A stretch of 64,000 bases of DNA from Warburgia ugandensis (Eukaryota; Streptophyta; Magnoliopsida; Canellales; Canellaceae), in contig CP141138.1 of the NCBI GenBank assembly GCA_035236585.1, forward strand, positions 23,695,437 to 23,759,436, given 5' to 3'. Below are positions 13,143 to 23,996 of this stretch, one piece after another. The notes below the pieces were generated by a model that was not told where the DNA came from, did not search any database, and was given only the letters and a program-made list of their open reading frames with translations. The position numbers were made by a program, and so were the translations under genes. The first letter of the stretch is position 1. Every line of letters begins with the position of its first letter.

Positions 13143-14237
13143 GTTATAATAGACATAACATAGTAGTAATAAGAATAAAATAGTCAGGATCTCTATTTTA
13201 AAAAGTCAGGATCTGGACTTATATTATTAGATAGGTTAAATCAACAACTAAAAACTCTATAAAATATAATCAATAATAATAATTACAGGATGACATAAAA
13301 TAACATGGCCCAGGATGTCCATCGTCACACCACATCCAACTCAAAATGTTATGTCCACAAAATTAAGGTGTCAAAGATAAAGTTAATGTATATATAACCC
13401 ATACACGAATCCAAAATGAAATCCAATTAGCTACATATATCAAAATGTCACTCCCTACAAAATGCTAATGGTCCATGCGGCCTTCATTAATACTCCACTT
13501 GTTTGGCTTTTCTACTATCCCACTATATATTTAAGGCATTGCAAACCACAACAATGCCTTAGCAAGCTATTACTAGTGTAGGTACATAGATATTTAATAT
13601 TTAAACAAATACATGTAGGTGGTGCAATAGGAAAATAACAAAGTCTCATAATGAAGTCCATGGATGAAATAGAGGCATGAAAACTGAATAGCCAAATTTC
13701 ATGAACAAAAGACATCATCAATATATAAACCATGTCAAAACAAAATTCAGTGCGGCATATCAAACCTCGAATAAATAATGATGATCACATGAAATCAAAT
13801 CAGCATGACATGCATATCGTAACATAAAATCATAGCTCACAAATCTAAAATCACCAAATGTATGCAATTTCATCACATGAAAACACAGTGCATGTCAAGA
13901 ATAAGAGGGCACCCAATACAAATGGGTCTTGCGGGTGTACCACACACTCTCACTTCAGGTGATGAGTACTCATACCAACCCTCCATGCGTTGTCATGCCA
14001 TGGGTACATCAGGATATATCAATCCAAGTATGCTCATAATGCTACATGAAAACACAGATCAAACATATGGATGGCCATGCTATAGTGGTAACCAACTCCT
14101 AGGTCTACCAATTGTCGCTCTTTGTTGACACCAGAATAGGAGACTAGTTGGCTCATCACACATGGGGTGGAGGGAGGGGGCTTTAGACACATAGTGTGGA
14201 CACCCATGACACCACTCCCTATGTTTTTCTCCTCTTA
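13143..14237 (-). repeat. E1 5' LTR remnant
   Basis: Matches the left LTR at 4800-6010 through many shared blocks, for example the segments around 13301-13440 and 5041-5180. Homology stops near 14237, so about 2.4 kb of U3 is missing, and the terminal bases next to the primer-binding site are missing too. It is a truncated or recombined LTR. Confidence 0.75.
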
Positions 14238-15533
14238 GGGAAGAGGGGGCTAAGCCATTTTTTCTTCTAGTCTATATTGTCGGTCTTTCTGGTCTATTGT
14301 GCTAGAGAAAGGATCAATTTAGGGGGCTTTGAGCGGTGACAAGATAAAAAAAGGGGGGTAGGATTTTTGGCCGACGTGTGACCCTCCACTCCTTTCTTAG
14401 CTCCTACACCACGGGAGTCGAGCTACACGTGGTGGTTTGACCCCAACGTGTCTAGTTCCTCCCTCCCACATGTCAGTAAGGATTCATTGATGAGGGAGGG
14501 TGTCATTATCAATTTCAACCCCCCTTCCAAATTTGTAAAATTTTGAAGTTTTTCTGCCCAAATCTCCGTTTCACATAAAATTAGTCTCATTGAAATCATC
14601 TTGTCATGTACATTTCAAATTTTGATGTTTCCAAGGGTAGTTTCAAGTTCTAGAACAATTCACTTTCTTGTAAGTCAATTTTTTATGGAATTCAATTCCT
14701 TATTTCATTTCTAGTCTAAATATGATAAAATACATGAAATAAAAATAAAATTAAGGTTGTCACATTATGAAAAGTAGGGCCTAGGTATAAGGATCCAAAA
14801 CTCTGTCCAGTTTCTCAACTCTTTCTTATTATGGAAAGTAGCATCTCTACTCTTTATATGTGGCATAAGTAGAGAAGTCCCAGAAAGAGTACACTCACAA
14901 GAGCAGTCGGTTTTCTTCATACATTCTTACACATTGCCAAAATAAGTTATTTTTTTGTAGCCCTTATAAAAAGAAAACTGATTCTTGAACATCTTTAACA
15001 CTCATGTCATGTGGAAGTAATGTACAAGAAAAACCCTCACAATCCAATCCTCTCATCTAACAATTTATCATGTTAAGAATAGCATGAATTAGATGAACAA
15101 CAAATTCCATGCCTATAGAATCTTTTTACCCACGTTTGTTTAAGTATAGAATTACAGTTGTTCATTTTCACCATTCTTTTTAAGACCTAAAAAAGGTGGT
15201 TAGGATAGTTAAAATGGATTGATTTCTTTTGGATTATTTAATTTTTCGTATTCTGACCATGATGAACGGCTTATATCTAAAAAAACATGTTTTACACGAT
15301 GAATGAGTTAGAGAAAATGTTTGACAATGCATGAAAATCGTGTACTCCTTACTCTTCTTTTCAGCATGGACTCTTATCCGGACTCTAAATATATTTCTTT
15401 TACAAAGAATGTGAAAAATATCTCCATTTACAAAGGGAACGTTGTAAGTTTAGATTCTAAAATTAAGCTAAAACATGGAAGTCATCTTTCCCTAATCTCA
15501 TTTCCCAGAGTTACAAAATTTTCGATATTTTCT
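14238..15533. other. Intergenic region downstream of ALG11
   Basis: No gene recognised. It starts where E1 LTR homology ends and runs to the ALG11 stop codon. It should include the ALG11 3' UTR and poly(A) region (immediately below 15534), but no polyadenylation signal can be singled out with confidence. Confidence 0.5.
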
Positions 15534-18500
15534 TCACCTAGATTTGCAGGTACTTGACATAATCGGTTGAACCGCTGCCTTAAAATCTGTGCAAAACTTT
15601 TGCTCTGAAAACCTGCTCGCACCTTTCCTTGCAGCTGAGGCCATCTTAAGTCTCTCTGCCTCTGGCATGCTTAAAACCTTGAGGATAGCATCCGCATATT
15701 CCTCTATGCTACTGGCTAGAAATCCTGTCTGCTGTCCATATTCTTCCAGAACAATATCCATTCTCGGGCCAGCTGAATTATGTGCTGGGTGGCAGGAAAG
15801 TAATGGCATTTTAACACCAACAGACGTGACGATTTGTCGGAAAATGAAGAGCATGAAACCAGAGAACACCTACCAATTGGTATTGCGCCAGCTGCCATGT
15901 ATTCTACAACGCATATGCCAAAATGTTCATCTATCATGGAATGAATTCCCATAATGGCACCCCCCAGAAGTTGTACCAAGTCCCTGTTTGGAGCAAGAAT
16001 AGATAGTATGAAATAGATATCGATAGATAGATCAAGGAAGCGCTAGAAATGCAGAACCCTGGTTTGAGGACGGCAATCCAATCGATGATGATGATGAAGG
16101 ATTCTCTCACATCGAATGACTGTATTTTCAATTGGTCATGATATTTGATTTGTAGATTATCTATAATGGATGAGCGTGCATAACTAGTGCATAAAAAACA
16201 CATGCAAACTGCAGGGCTCTCAGAAATACATGCCATACGTAACACAAATACATGCACTCAGAATGTACTTCACTCGAGATGTAATATAATGGGAAGGTCA
16301 TAGGATGTGGATTTGCATGCTAACTAAACATAGTCTGCCAGTCATACGATAGCTTGACAGAATCATCCATATGCAGTCGACGAGCATATCAAGTTACACA
16401 TGCAGCTTTAGGATATAAAAAGAAGGATTAGTAGTCCTGGCCAACTTGACTGCTGCTGCACCAATTGATATGAGCCCCATCAAACACCAACACTACAATG
16501 TGACAAGAAATTACCTGTACTTCAAATCCTTGTAGAACTCGATATCCTTATCTATTTGTAATTCAACAGATCTATCTTCTAATTTTTGTAGTCTCTCCTC
16601 GTCCTCCTTATTCCGGCAACTACCCACAAATTGGAGCTTCGGTCTAGGAAAATCTTTTGGCAATCTCTGAACAGCAAGTGAGAATGCCTCAAGCTGAAGC
16701 ATGTGTGCCTAACATAGAAATCAAATCAACAGTAGCAGGTTTAGCTTTTGAAAACTTGTGACTAAGTACCTGAAACTTCTTGAGCACAACATTGCGAGTT
16801 CCTATTCCCACCTTTTGTGGACGAAATTGAGCAACAGACATAATTGCTGGATTGCTTGAAGGCCTTTCCAATGGAAGAACCTGTACAGCAGTATAGCTTG
16901 TTAAAAGCTTAAGTAGTAACCTTGGAAGTTGACGACTTGATGTATCAAATAAATCAAACCCTCTAAAAAGCATGGCCCATGTTTCCCTGGATCAATACCA
17001 AGTATAAACTTGTAGTAGCTACAAAAGAACAAGAACCCATGTAAGTCTCTCTTGACCATGAAAACTTTGTCTAGGATTTAATTCATCTGAGTGTGGAAAC
17101 TTATTTAAAGTTAAATACAAACGAACCTGCAGAAGTTCCTCTACGAATGAAGTTTCCTACTATCCTAAGACCCATGGACCAGTCCTTATGTCTTGGTTAG
17201 CTCTATCAAAAGTATGGCTCAAAGATTTGAACAGTCCACAGATAAAGTTTTCATCAAAACTAAGTCAAGTAGAATAAGAGGATACCTTTGCCTCATAAGA
17301 TTCCTGAAACATAAACGAAAATTTCCTCAAGAATCAATTTACTTCATGACATTCAAAACAAAAGAATCAATTCACTTCACTTTGATGAGAAAAAGGATTC
17401 TTTTTCTGTTGCTTATTCTTTAGACTGGTTTCTTGACTTGCAGCTTCTAATATTGTAAAAGGATCACAGCCAGAAGAAACAACTTTTACAATCCGTTGCT
17501 GGTCCATGATGAGAATGTATATTATAGAATGTGACAGAGACATGTTAGCAGGAAATCAGAGATGATTTGGAAAAGAGTGAAGGCATCCACACAAATCAGG
17601 AAATTTCACAAAAGAAAAACATGACATAAGATACCTGAAGTGCTGAAGTATCGCAAGGAGGATAAACTCTTCTAGTATGTTTAGGAATTTTCCAGAGCTT
17701 CTCAATATGAGATCTTGTCCATGAGGAGTTCACCAAAGCAAGGTGAGCAAAAGATCCAACAAACCCATACATCCAACTGAAGAACATGTAGTAGATAACT
17801 TTGCACCAGGAGAGCCAGATGCTGGGGCAAAACAGAGAAATTTATGAGCTGCTACACTATTGTTGAACAAAATACACAATATCTCAACCAAGACAATCCT
17901 TGAAAATGACTGATTCAAGTATTATGAATTTAAAAGACTGCATGTTATGGTGTATTAATAATTACTAAAAGCAAATTCAACGTCAGCTGCATAGCTCCTG
18001 ATCCTCATTAGTCCCAAAACACTTACAATCTTAGCTGAAATATAACCCACTGTCAGTCATCATATGATGAATTAGTTCCCAAGACTAGTCCTCCTTTCCA
18101 ACCCATGGCCCTTTTATAACTTCAAGATGAAGTTACAAAGAGCTGCCTCCATATCAGAACCTTGACCTTCAATTAATCCACTAAAATTGAACAGAATATC
18201 ACATCATCATCATCAAAGCCTTATCCCAATTAGGGTTCGGCTACATCAATCTTGTTCCTCCATTCTCCTCTATCAAGGGTCATGGCATCATTTACTTCAA
18301 AAATTTTAAAATCTTTTCCCACCACTTCTATCCATGTCCTTTTGGACCTTCCCCTTGCCCTTTAGAACCTTCAACTTGGATTGACTAACTCCTAACCGAT
18401 ACCATTTTCAGTCTCTATTGAACATGCCCGAACTATCTAAGTCTACCCTCCCTTATCTTGTTACCTATTAGTGCTACTCCTAAGTTTCCTCTAATGTTTT

Positions 18501-21500
18501 CATACCTAATTCTATCCTTTCTTATCTTGCCACTTATTCATCTCAGTATCCTCATTTCAGCAAAGCTCATCCTATGCATATGTTGTTTCTTAACTGCCCA
18601 ACACTCTGATCCATAGAGCATGACCGGCCTTAGAGTCATCCTATAAAATTTTCCTTTCAATATGAGTGGCACCCGCTGATGATACAAAACTCCAGAGGCA
18701 TATCTTCATTTATTCCAACACACTTGGATTCTTTAGGTAACATTGCTATCAATCTCTTCGCTCTCATTAATTATTGATCCCAATTATTGAAGTGGTCTTT
18801 TTCAGGGATTTCTTAGTTATCAATCTTTACTGGTGCTTCAGTCCCACTCCTCTCCTTTCTAAAATTACATTCCATATATTCTGTCTTAGCTCGACTAATT
18901 TTAAATCCTTTAGACTCCATAGCATCTCTCCACAACTCTAGCTTTGTGTTTATGCCCTTTGTTCTCTTATCAATTAAAACTATGCTGTTTATCAATAAAA
19001 TGCACCATTGAAGCTCCTTGTGCAGATGTTTTGTTAACTCATTCATAACTAAAGTAAAAAGGTACAGGCTCAATGCCGATCCCTAGTGCAAAATTCTATA
19101 ATGATAGGAAAATAATTAGTCTCTCCAATAGTGGTGCTAACATTTGTTACTGCTCCTCCATACATATCCTTAATTATGTCTATATACCCCCTCAAACCTC
19201 TTTCTCACCCGACACCCACCATATCAACTCTCTAGGAACCCTATCATAAGCTTTTTATAATTCAATAAAGACCATGTAGAGGTCCTTCCCGTCTCCTTGT
19301 ATTTCTTTATCAATTGTCTAAGTAAGAAAATAACTTGCATAGTAGATCTCTTAGGCATGAAACCAAACTAGTTTTCTGATAAACTCATCTCATGTCGTAG
19401 CTTCTTCTCAATCACTCTTTCCCAAAGTTTCATAGTATGGCTCATAAGATTGACCATACAATAACTACTCCAACTCTATGTCTCCTTTATTATCATAGAT
19501 TGGTACGATAGAGCTCTTCATCTATTCATTTAGCATTTTCTTCAATTCTACGATCTTGTTAAACAACTTTGTTGGCTAAACTACTCGAATATCTCTTATA
19601 TACTTCCAAACCTCTATTAGTATACCATAACGTCTCAGGGCCTTTCCTAATTTCATCTTTTTCAAGGTCACTTTCACTTCAAGTATCTTGATCCTACGGT
19701 CGTAACTATATATTCTAACATTATGGTTCCTTCAATCTCTATATCTCAGGACATTTGTTATTTAGTAATTTTTGAAAGTAACCTTTCCACCTTTGACTGA
19801 TCTCGTCATCTTTGATCGATACCCTTTTTTCATCACTTTTAACGCATTTAACGTGGTTTAAATCTTTGCTCTTCTATTCTGTTATATTTACAAATTTGAA
19901 CACATCTTTCTCACCTTCTCTTGACCCTAATATATTATAAAGATCATTATATGCCTTAAGTTTAATAACCTCACTCACTACTCTTTTAGCAACCTGTTTA
20001 GTATTCTTATATTGTTCAAAGTTTTTGTTATTTCTAATTCTCTGCCATATTTTAAAACACTCTCTAATAGCTTTTTGCACTTTTTTACTCCATCACCAAG
20101 TTTTCTTTACTGGTTGTTACCTTTAGATACTCCTAAAACATATTTTGCCACTTTTATAATAGAGTTGGCCATATCAATCCACATGGTGTTTAGTTCTATT
20201 TCATTGTTCCACTTTTCTTCTACCATCAACTTATTTGGGAATGATGTTATCTTCTCTTTCCAGCGCTTGGTTTTTGGACACCTATTAAGTTTATTTCCTT
20301 TCTTCTATCTCTTAATATAAATATCCATAAACATTAACCTATGTTGCATGGTTAAACTCTCACTGGGTATCATCGTACAATCCTTATACATTGATCTTTT
20401 GGTATTCCTTAGTAGGAATGAGTCTATTTGGCATTTATATGATCCACTTTTAAAGGTTAGTAAGTGTTCATCCCTCTTCATAAAACATGTGTTTACTAGA
20501 GCTAGGTTATATAAAGGGCAGCCTAGTTCACGAAACTCAGCATATGCAGTGTTGGAAGAAGGGGCAGACTACAAGGGTCTATAGAATGCAACCTTACCTT
20601 AGCATTTTGCAAGAGGTTGTTACCACGCCTCAAATGCGTGACCTCAAGATAACATGATGACAACTCTACCGTTGCGCCATGGTTATATGCTAAAGTAAAA
20701 TTGAGAATAGTTTTCCCCATCACATTACTATACCCAAATCTAGGGTGGTAGACCATCCTTGACCAATGTTCTCAGAGATGGATTCCGAAGAGCAATCACT
20801 TTGATGTATTTTCTTTGGAACAACCAATTCAAAACACAATGTGAATCATGCAACCGATGGAAGGGTCATGCCCATGAAATTTGTTGCTGCTACAGCAGCA
20901 ATAGAATTTGTATGAATGCACTCAGAAGAGACACTATAGTGGACCAAAAGACTGTTATAGCTATGAAGAAGGTTCCCCAATCTTAGAAGTAAACTGGAGG
21001 AAAGTACTTCTCCAACTTTGTCAAGCAGATTGCTATGCAGCTCTTAGAAAATGGATGTGCACAACACATTTCTGAAACAGCAAATTCTTATTTCAGCATC
21101 ACGACAACGACTGTTGCACAGTGTGATGAATCCAATATTAAATTATCAATTTATGATGCAAACATAAATGAATATATTAGGCCTAGGAGGCAGCTATAAA
21201 GAAGCGTGGATAAACTACAACTAAAAGCATTACCCACTAAAGAGGACCCTGACATTGGATTTCTTGTTCTACAAATGTAACCATAACGACCATGAATTCA
21301 CCAAGGACATCAAGATATGTATGCATAAGCTAAAACATCAACATTTCAAAAATGAGCTGTTAACTTTAAAAAATAAGCCAAGACAATATATTTTCTTCTA
21401 TAGCAAACTGTTTGTTCAAAAGTGGCAAATGTATATTACTCAATAAGAAATCAATTCAATGACTCTATAGAGGTAAGTAGTAATTAGGAATGTAATGGAT

Positions 21501-21916
21501 TTCATAATACACATAAACAGGAAAATTTTACATTGGTTGAGAAGCATGCCTGCCTGCAATCAGAGCATCATTGTTATACATCGAACTATGTTGACGAACG
21601 CGAGAAACCATATCTGAGCTTATTGTTGGGTAATGTGTATAGCAAATCACTTTGCACCCAAACACCTGAGCAAGTGGATAAGTAAAAGCATAACCACTTG
21701 TGTCAAAAAAAACTGAAGGGGTAAATTTGCAAAGAGCCTCCAATGCTAGATAAACTGAACCAAGGCTTTGTCCAATCATAGTGAAATGGGGATAGGTGCC
21801 TTCCTCAATCCACTTTCTTTTATCCAAGTGCACCACCTGATGGTCAACATATGGCATGAAAACAAAATGAGACACGAAATTGAATAAAGTAGAACAAGCC
21901 AGATAAAGTACAAATG

Positions 21917-22013
<97 letters not shown>

Positions 22014-22424
22014 TGATGAAAGAATGCATATAGTAGACTCAAAATTTTCATTACAAATAAAACCAGCATAATGTAAATGGCACCCACTTCAAAATAGATC
22101 ATTGAAAGATGAAAGAAATCCAAAATTACAAGAAAGATCAAAACATGAAGGGAGAGGTAGGACCTTATCAGGGTACCTTAGGTGGGTATTTCAATTGAAC
22201 CCCGAAACGATCGACTGCGCAAGCCTTTCTTCCTGAATAGCTTTCACCGCACACCACAGAACCCTTTCTCCACCTCCGCCATCGTTCGTGTACGGATGGA
22301 AGAATCCAACTGCTCTTTTGCTGTTCCTCCTGGATCTGATCACCACAACTGAAAGGAAGGTCAAAATTAGGATGGAAACCGTGGATATGAGCTTGACAAA
22401 CAAAATCCAGATTGCGGAGAGCAT
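15534..22424 (-). CDS. ALG11: ALG11, GDP-Man:Man3GlcNAc2-PP-dolichol alpha-1,2-mannosyltransferase (exon 1 frame broken)
   Basis: ALG11 adds the fourth and fifth mannoses to the dolichol-linked N-glycan precursor on the cytosolic face of the ER, using GDP-mannose. Deduced exons: 22424-22177, 21836-21550, 17821-17635, 16880-16812, 16708-16515, 15983-15874, 15784-15534. Exons 2-7 join in phase (2, 0, 0, 2, 1). Signatures in order: an N-terminal membrane anchor ([19 protein letters not shown]), [69 protein letters not shown], and the GT4 E-x7-E motif in [17 protein letters not shown]. The first ATG next to the hydrophobic segment (22424) is chosen; an upstream in-frame ATG exists at 22556. Exon 1 lacks about 61 bp and shifts frame. 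Restoring that length would give about 468 residues, normal for plants. Intron 2 appears to use a GC donor. Identity is secure; whether the copy is functional is not. Confidence 0.9.
18202..20757 (-). mobile_element. RTE-type LINE copy 1, inside ALG11 intron 2
   Basis: The 3' end is the (ATC)n/(GAT)n simple-sequence tail at 18202-18215 followed inward by the family's conserved end (complement of AAGCCTTATCCCAATTAGGG). Minus-strand translation gives the reverse transcriptase C-terminal part ([34 protein letters not shown] at 18813-19073), thumb/linker pieces, and endonuclease pieces up to 20757 ([25 protein letters not shown]). The catalytic FVDD box is replaced by LINS, so it is dead. It lies in sense with ALG11, is 5'-truncated and is interrupted by a SINE. 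Confidence 0.85.
20513..20681 (-). mobile_element. Au-like tRNA-derived SINE inserted in RTE copy 1
   Basis: The minus strand begins CATGGCGCAACGGTAGAG (A-box region), has a B-box-like GGTCACGCATTTGAGGC, then the block CCTCTTGCAAAATGC, AGACCCTTGTAGTCTG and the end GGGCTGCCCTTT. This is the organisation of the plant Au SINE family. The LINE endonuclease frame reads up to it and resumes after it, and ATATAAC (minus strand; 20506-20512 and 20682-20688) flanks it as a 7-bp TSD. The promoter boxes look decayed. Confidence 0.85.
21921..22013. repeat. (CT)n(TA)n microsatellite in ALG11 intron 1
   Basis: About 67 bp of CT dinucleotides followed by about 26 bp of TA. It lies within the 340-bp intron 1 (21837-22176). 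Open frames across it are artefacts of the repeat. Confidence 0.95.
22177..22424 (-). CDS. ALG11: ALG11 exon 1 with internal deletion/frameshift
   Basis: The frame beginning at 22424 runs through the anchor and [18 protein letters not shown], then goes to a stop after [11 protein letters not shown]. The next expected block, [14 protein letters not shown], is present immediately afterwards but in another frame, followed by a good donor (AAG|GTACCC) at 22176. About 20 residues expected between QEE and AVDRFG in plant ALG11 are missing, and the length change of about 61 bp is out of frame. This region forms part of the N-terminal Rossmann half of the GT-B fold. Confidence 0.85.
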
Positions 22425-22640
22425 GTTTTTGGTTCTTCTCTTCCCAGTGTTGTTGTTGAATGGGGATGAAAAGAAGAATTTCAACGAGCGAAGAGGAGAA
22501 AACAAACGGCAAAAAGGGAAATAGGCATATGCTAGTTTCAGATGTGCGCATGACACAGACTTTGGGGCACATACACATGAGCCCAGAATACAATTTATTT
22601 TAACTACTCCCCTTGTACCGAAGGCTTGCCCTAAAATCTA

Positions 22641-22830
22641 GAGTAAATAGTATGAAAACACCCTAAACTATCTTCTAAAATCACTTGGACCCTCGAGTTT
22701 ATTTTCATTACATCCGTTACCATAATTATTATTTTTACATTGTGTGGACCCCTTTTTTCATCTATCCATAAAATACTAACGAAATAGCCAGATTGGGCTC
22801 ACTTTTTAATAGTTCATTGGTTTTAATTCT
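22641..22830 (+). repeat. M1 left TIR
   Basis: Inverted partner of 23751-23948; the pairing extends to TTTTAATTCTTT against TTTTAATTACTC at the inner ends. This end faces ALG11. Confidence 0.85.
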
Positions 22831-22983
22831 TTCCAGGGTGGATTTTAACCAATTTGTGATTTTACTATAGAGATAGAGATAGAGAGGGAAGAAAGAGAAA
22901 TCTTCAAACTGACATCTGCTGAAAATTTCACTCACCTACCTAGACTTTCGGCATACCCACCCCCATCGGGGATATATCCCCTC

Positions 22984-23754
22984 AAGCCTCCAATGCGCCC
23001 TTTCTCTCTCTCCACCTCACCAACAAATTCTCCTTACTTTGTTCTTGTAGCTACATGTTTCCTCATGGGCCACTAGAAATGGAAGATCAGCAGTTCCTCT
23101 CCTCTCCACGTTCTCACTTTCTCATTAACCATTGGCATAGCTTTCCTTCTTGTTTCCTTGGTTTATCTCCTTGGATTTTTTGACATTGATTTCATCCAAT
23201 CATTCATTTCTCACCCAACATCTTTAGAATGTGATGATTTTATTGACCACACTAATCAATCTATGATTCCAATTCCAAACCTACCAATTTTTCCACCTTA
23301 AAGAGAGATCTTTTCTAACTATGACGTAGAAATTGTTTCTACAATTGTATATAGAACTATCTCTTTGTATTGATTTAAGTCAAAGTTGGGATATTGTAAA
23401 CTTGTAGCTGAGATTTATCAAAAGGTGCTTGAGACAATAATTGGAAGGAGTTTGGATGGGCTTTGGATTGAGGGTTTTAATTATGAGTCCATTTTGGGGC
23501 AGTGTTGTGAGATGCCTTTTAGCTACGTGCAGATTTTAGCAAGAATTGCAAATCCATTGTTATTGGATGGTCGGGAATTCTCAATGTCGATGGCTAGTAC
23601 ATAAGGGTGCATGGTGGCAAGTACAAATAGAAGTCGCAAAGTGATGTATGCTTCTAGGGAGCCAATAGTGTTTTGATGATGGAGAGAATGACTGGAGCAC
23701 CTCTGTCCAATTTCTGATTATGAAAAGGCTACTAAATTGAAGTTCTTCTTAGAG
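22984..23754 (+). pseudogene. HMGR: Captured HMG-CoA reductase exon-1 fragment
   Basis: One reading frame spans the plant HMGR N-terminal half: first membrane region (YFVLVATCFLMGH, stop, KWKISSSSPLHV), second membrane span (LLVSLVYLLGFFDIDFIQSF), a linker, then the start of the catalytic domain (EGFNYESILGQCCEMPFSYV, PLLLDGREFSMSMAS, GCMVASTNRS), ending KATKLKFFLE. HMGR makes mevalonate at the ER membrane. The piece has at least four stops and two compensating frameshifts and lacks the rest of the catalytic domain, so it encodes no enzyme. The homology ends exactly where the right TIR begins, near the place where plant HMGR exon 1 usually ends. Substitutions such as EMPFSYV for EMPVGYV show long decay. 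Confidence 0.88.
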
Positions 23755-23948
23755 TAATTAAAAGCTAATAAAGTACTAGAAAGCGAGCCCCATTTGGCTT
23801 TTTGTTAGTATTTTGGATGAGCAAATGATAGAAGTGGTCCACATTATGTAAAAACAATAGTTATGGCAGTAGGTGCGATGAAATTTTTTTTAAGGGCATC
23901 TAAGTGATTTTAAAAAATAAGTTAAGAGGGTGTCCATGTTATTTACTC
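23751..23948 (-). repeat. M1 right TIR
   Basis: Inverted partner of 22641-22830, followed directly by the TAAAATCTA target duplication at 23949-23957. Confidence 0.85.
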
Positions 23949-23996
23949 TAAAATCTATTAGCACAACGGAAGAGAGATGGTTGTCAGCTCCTTGTA

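Larger units (their letters stand above)
4779..14237 (-). mobile_element. E1: Ty3/gypsy chromovirus (Tekay/Del-like), defective
   Basis: On the minus strand the order is 5' LTR remnant, primer-binding site, gag, protease, reverse transcriptase, RNase H, integrase with a chromodomain-type tail, polypurine tract and 3' LTR: the canonical gypsy order. The tract AAGGAGGGAA lies just before the 3' LTR at about 8425. Every domain has stops or frameshifts, so the element is not autonomous. The two LTRs are homologous only over about 1.1 kb (roughly 4790-6010 against 13143-14237). The 3' LTR is 3.6 kb, whereas the 5' LTR has lost its U3 part on the right and its last 20 or so bases next to the primer-binding site. 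No flanking target duplication can be matched, as expected for a truncated end. Confidence 0.85.
17822..21549 (-). other. ALG11: ALG11 intron 2 (3.7 kb, probable GC-AG) carrying LINE and SINE
   Basis: Exon 2 ending at 21550 and exon 3 beginning at 17821 join to give [11 protein letters not shown], the same length as I recall for plant homologues. The intron then begins GCATGC and ends CCCCAG. A canonical GT (AT|GTAAAA, 18 bases further into the intron) would also keep frame but add six residues not expected in the family. RTE and SINE insertions occupy 18202-20757; the rest is unassigned intron sequence. Confidence 0.65.
22641..23948 (+). mobile_element. Pack-MULE-like element M1 carrying an HMGR fragment
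   Basis: The ends are long imperfect inverted repeats: GAGTAAATAGTATG at 22641 on the plus strand and GAGTAAATAACATG reading inward from 23948 on the minus strand. They align over about 190 bp (22641-22830 with 23751-23948), including shared ATCACTT, TTTTTACAT, TGTGGACC and AATACTAAC blocks. The nine bases TAAAATCTA flank both sides in direct orientation (22632-22640 and 23949-23957). Long TIRs plus a 9-bp TSD are the hallmark of Mutator-like elements. No transposase is present; the 0.9-kb interior is mostly an HMG-CoA reductase piece, making it Pack-MULE-like. It ends 216 bp upstream of the ALG11 ATG. Confidence 0.85.

Noticed and set aside
14755-14764. TGTGACAACC (minus strand) as the true start of the E1 5' LTR
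   Set aside because: It has LTR-like ends, but 14238-14764 shows no similarity to the U3 part of the left LTR and the flanks give no matching TSD.
20513-20681. A tRNA gene (A-box and B-box-like sequence)
   Set aside because: No cloverleaf closes. The boxes are followed by SINE-specific sequence, a GGGCTGCCCTTT end and a TSD, so it is a SINE.
22168-22593. A separate 141-codon protein overlapping ALG11 exon 1
   Set aside because: It is the second frame of the exon: its last 20 codons are true ALG11 sequence put out of frame by the deletion, the rest is unrelated shadow.
22984-23754. A functional HMGR gene
   Set aside because: Only the first half is present, with several stops and frameshifts between TIRs.
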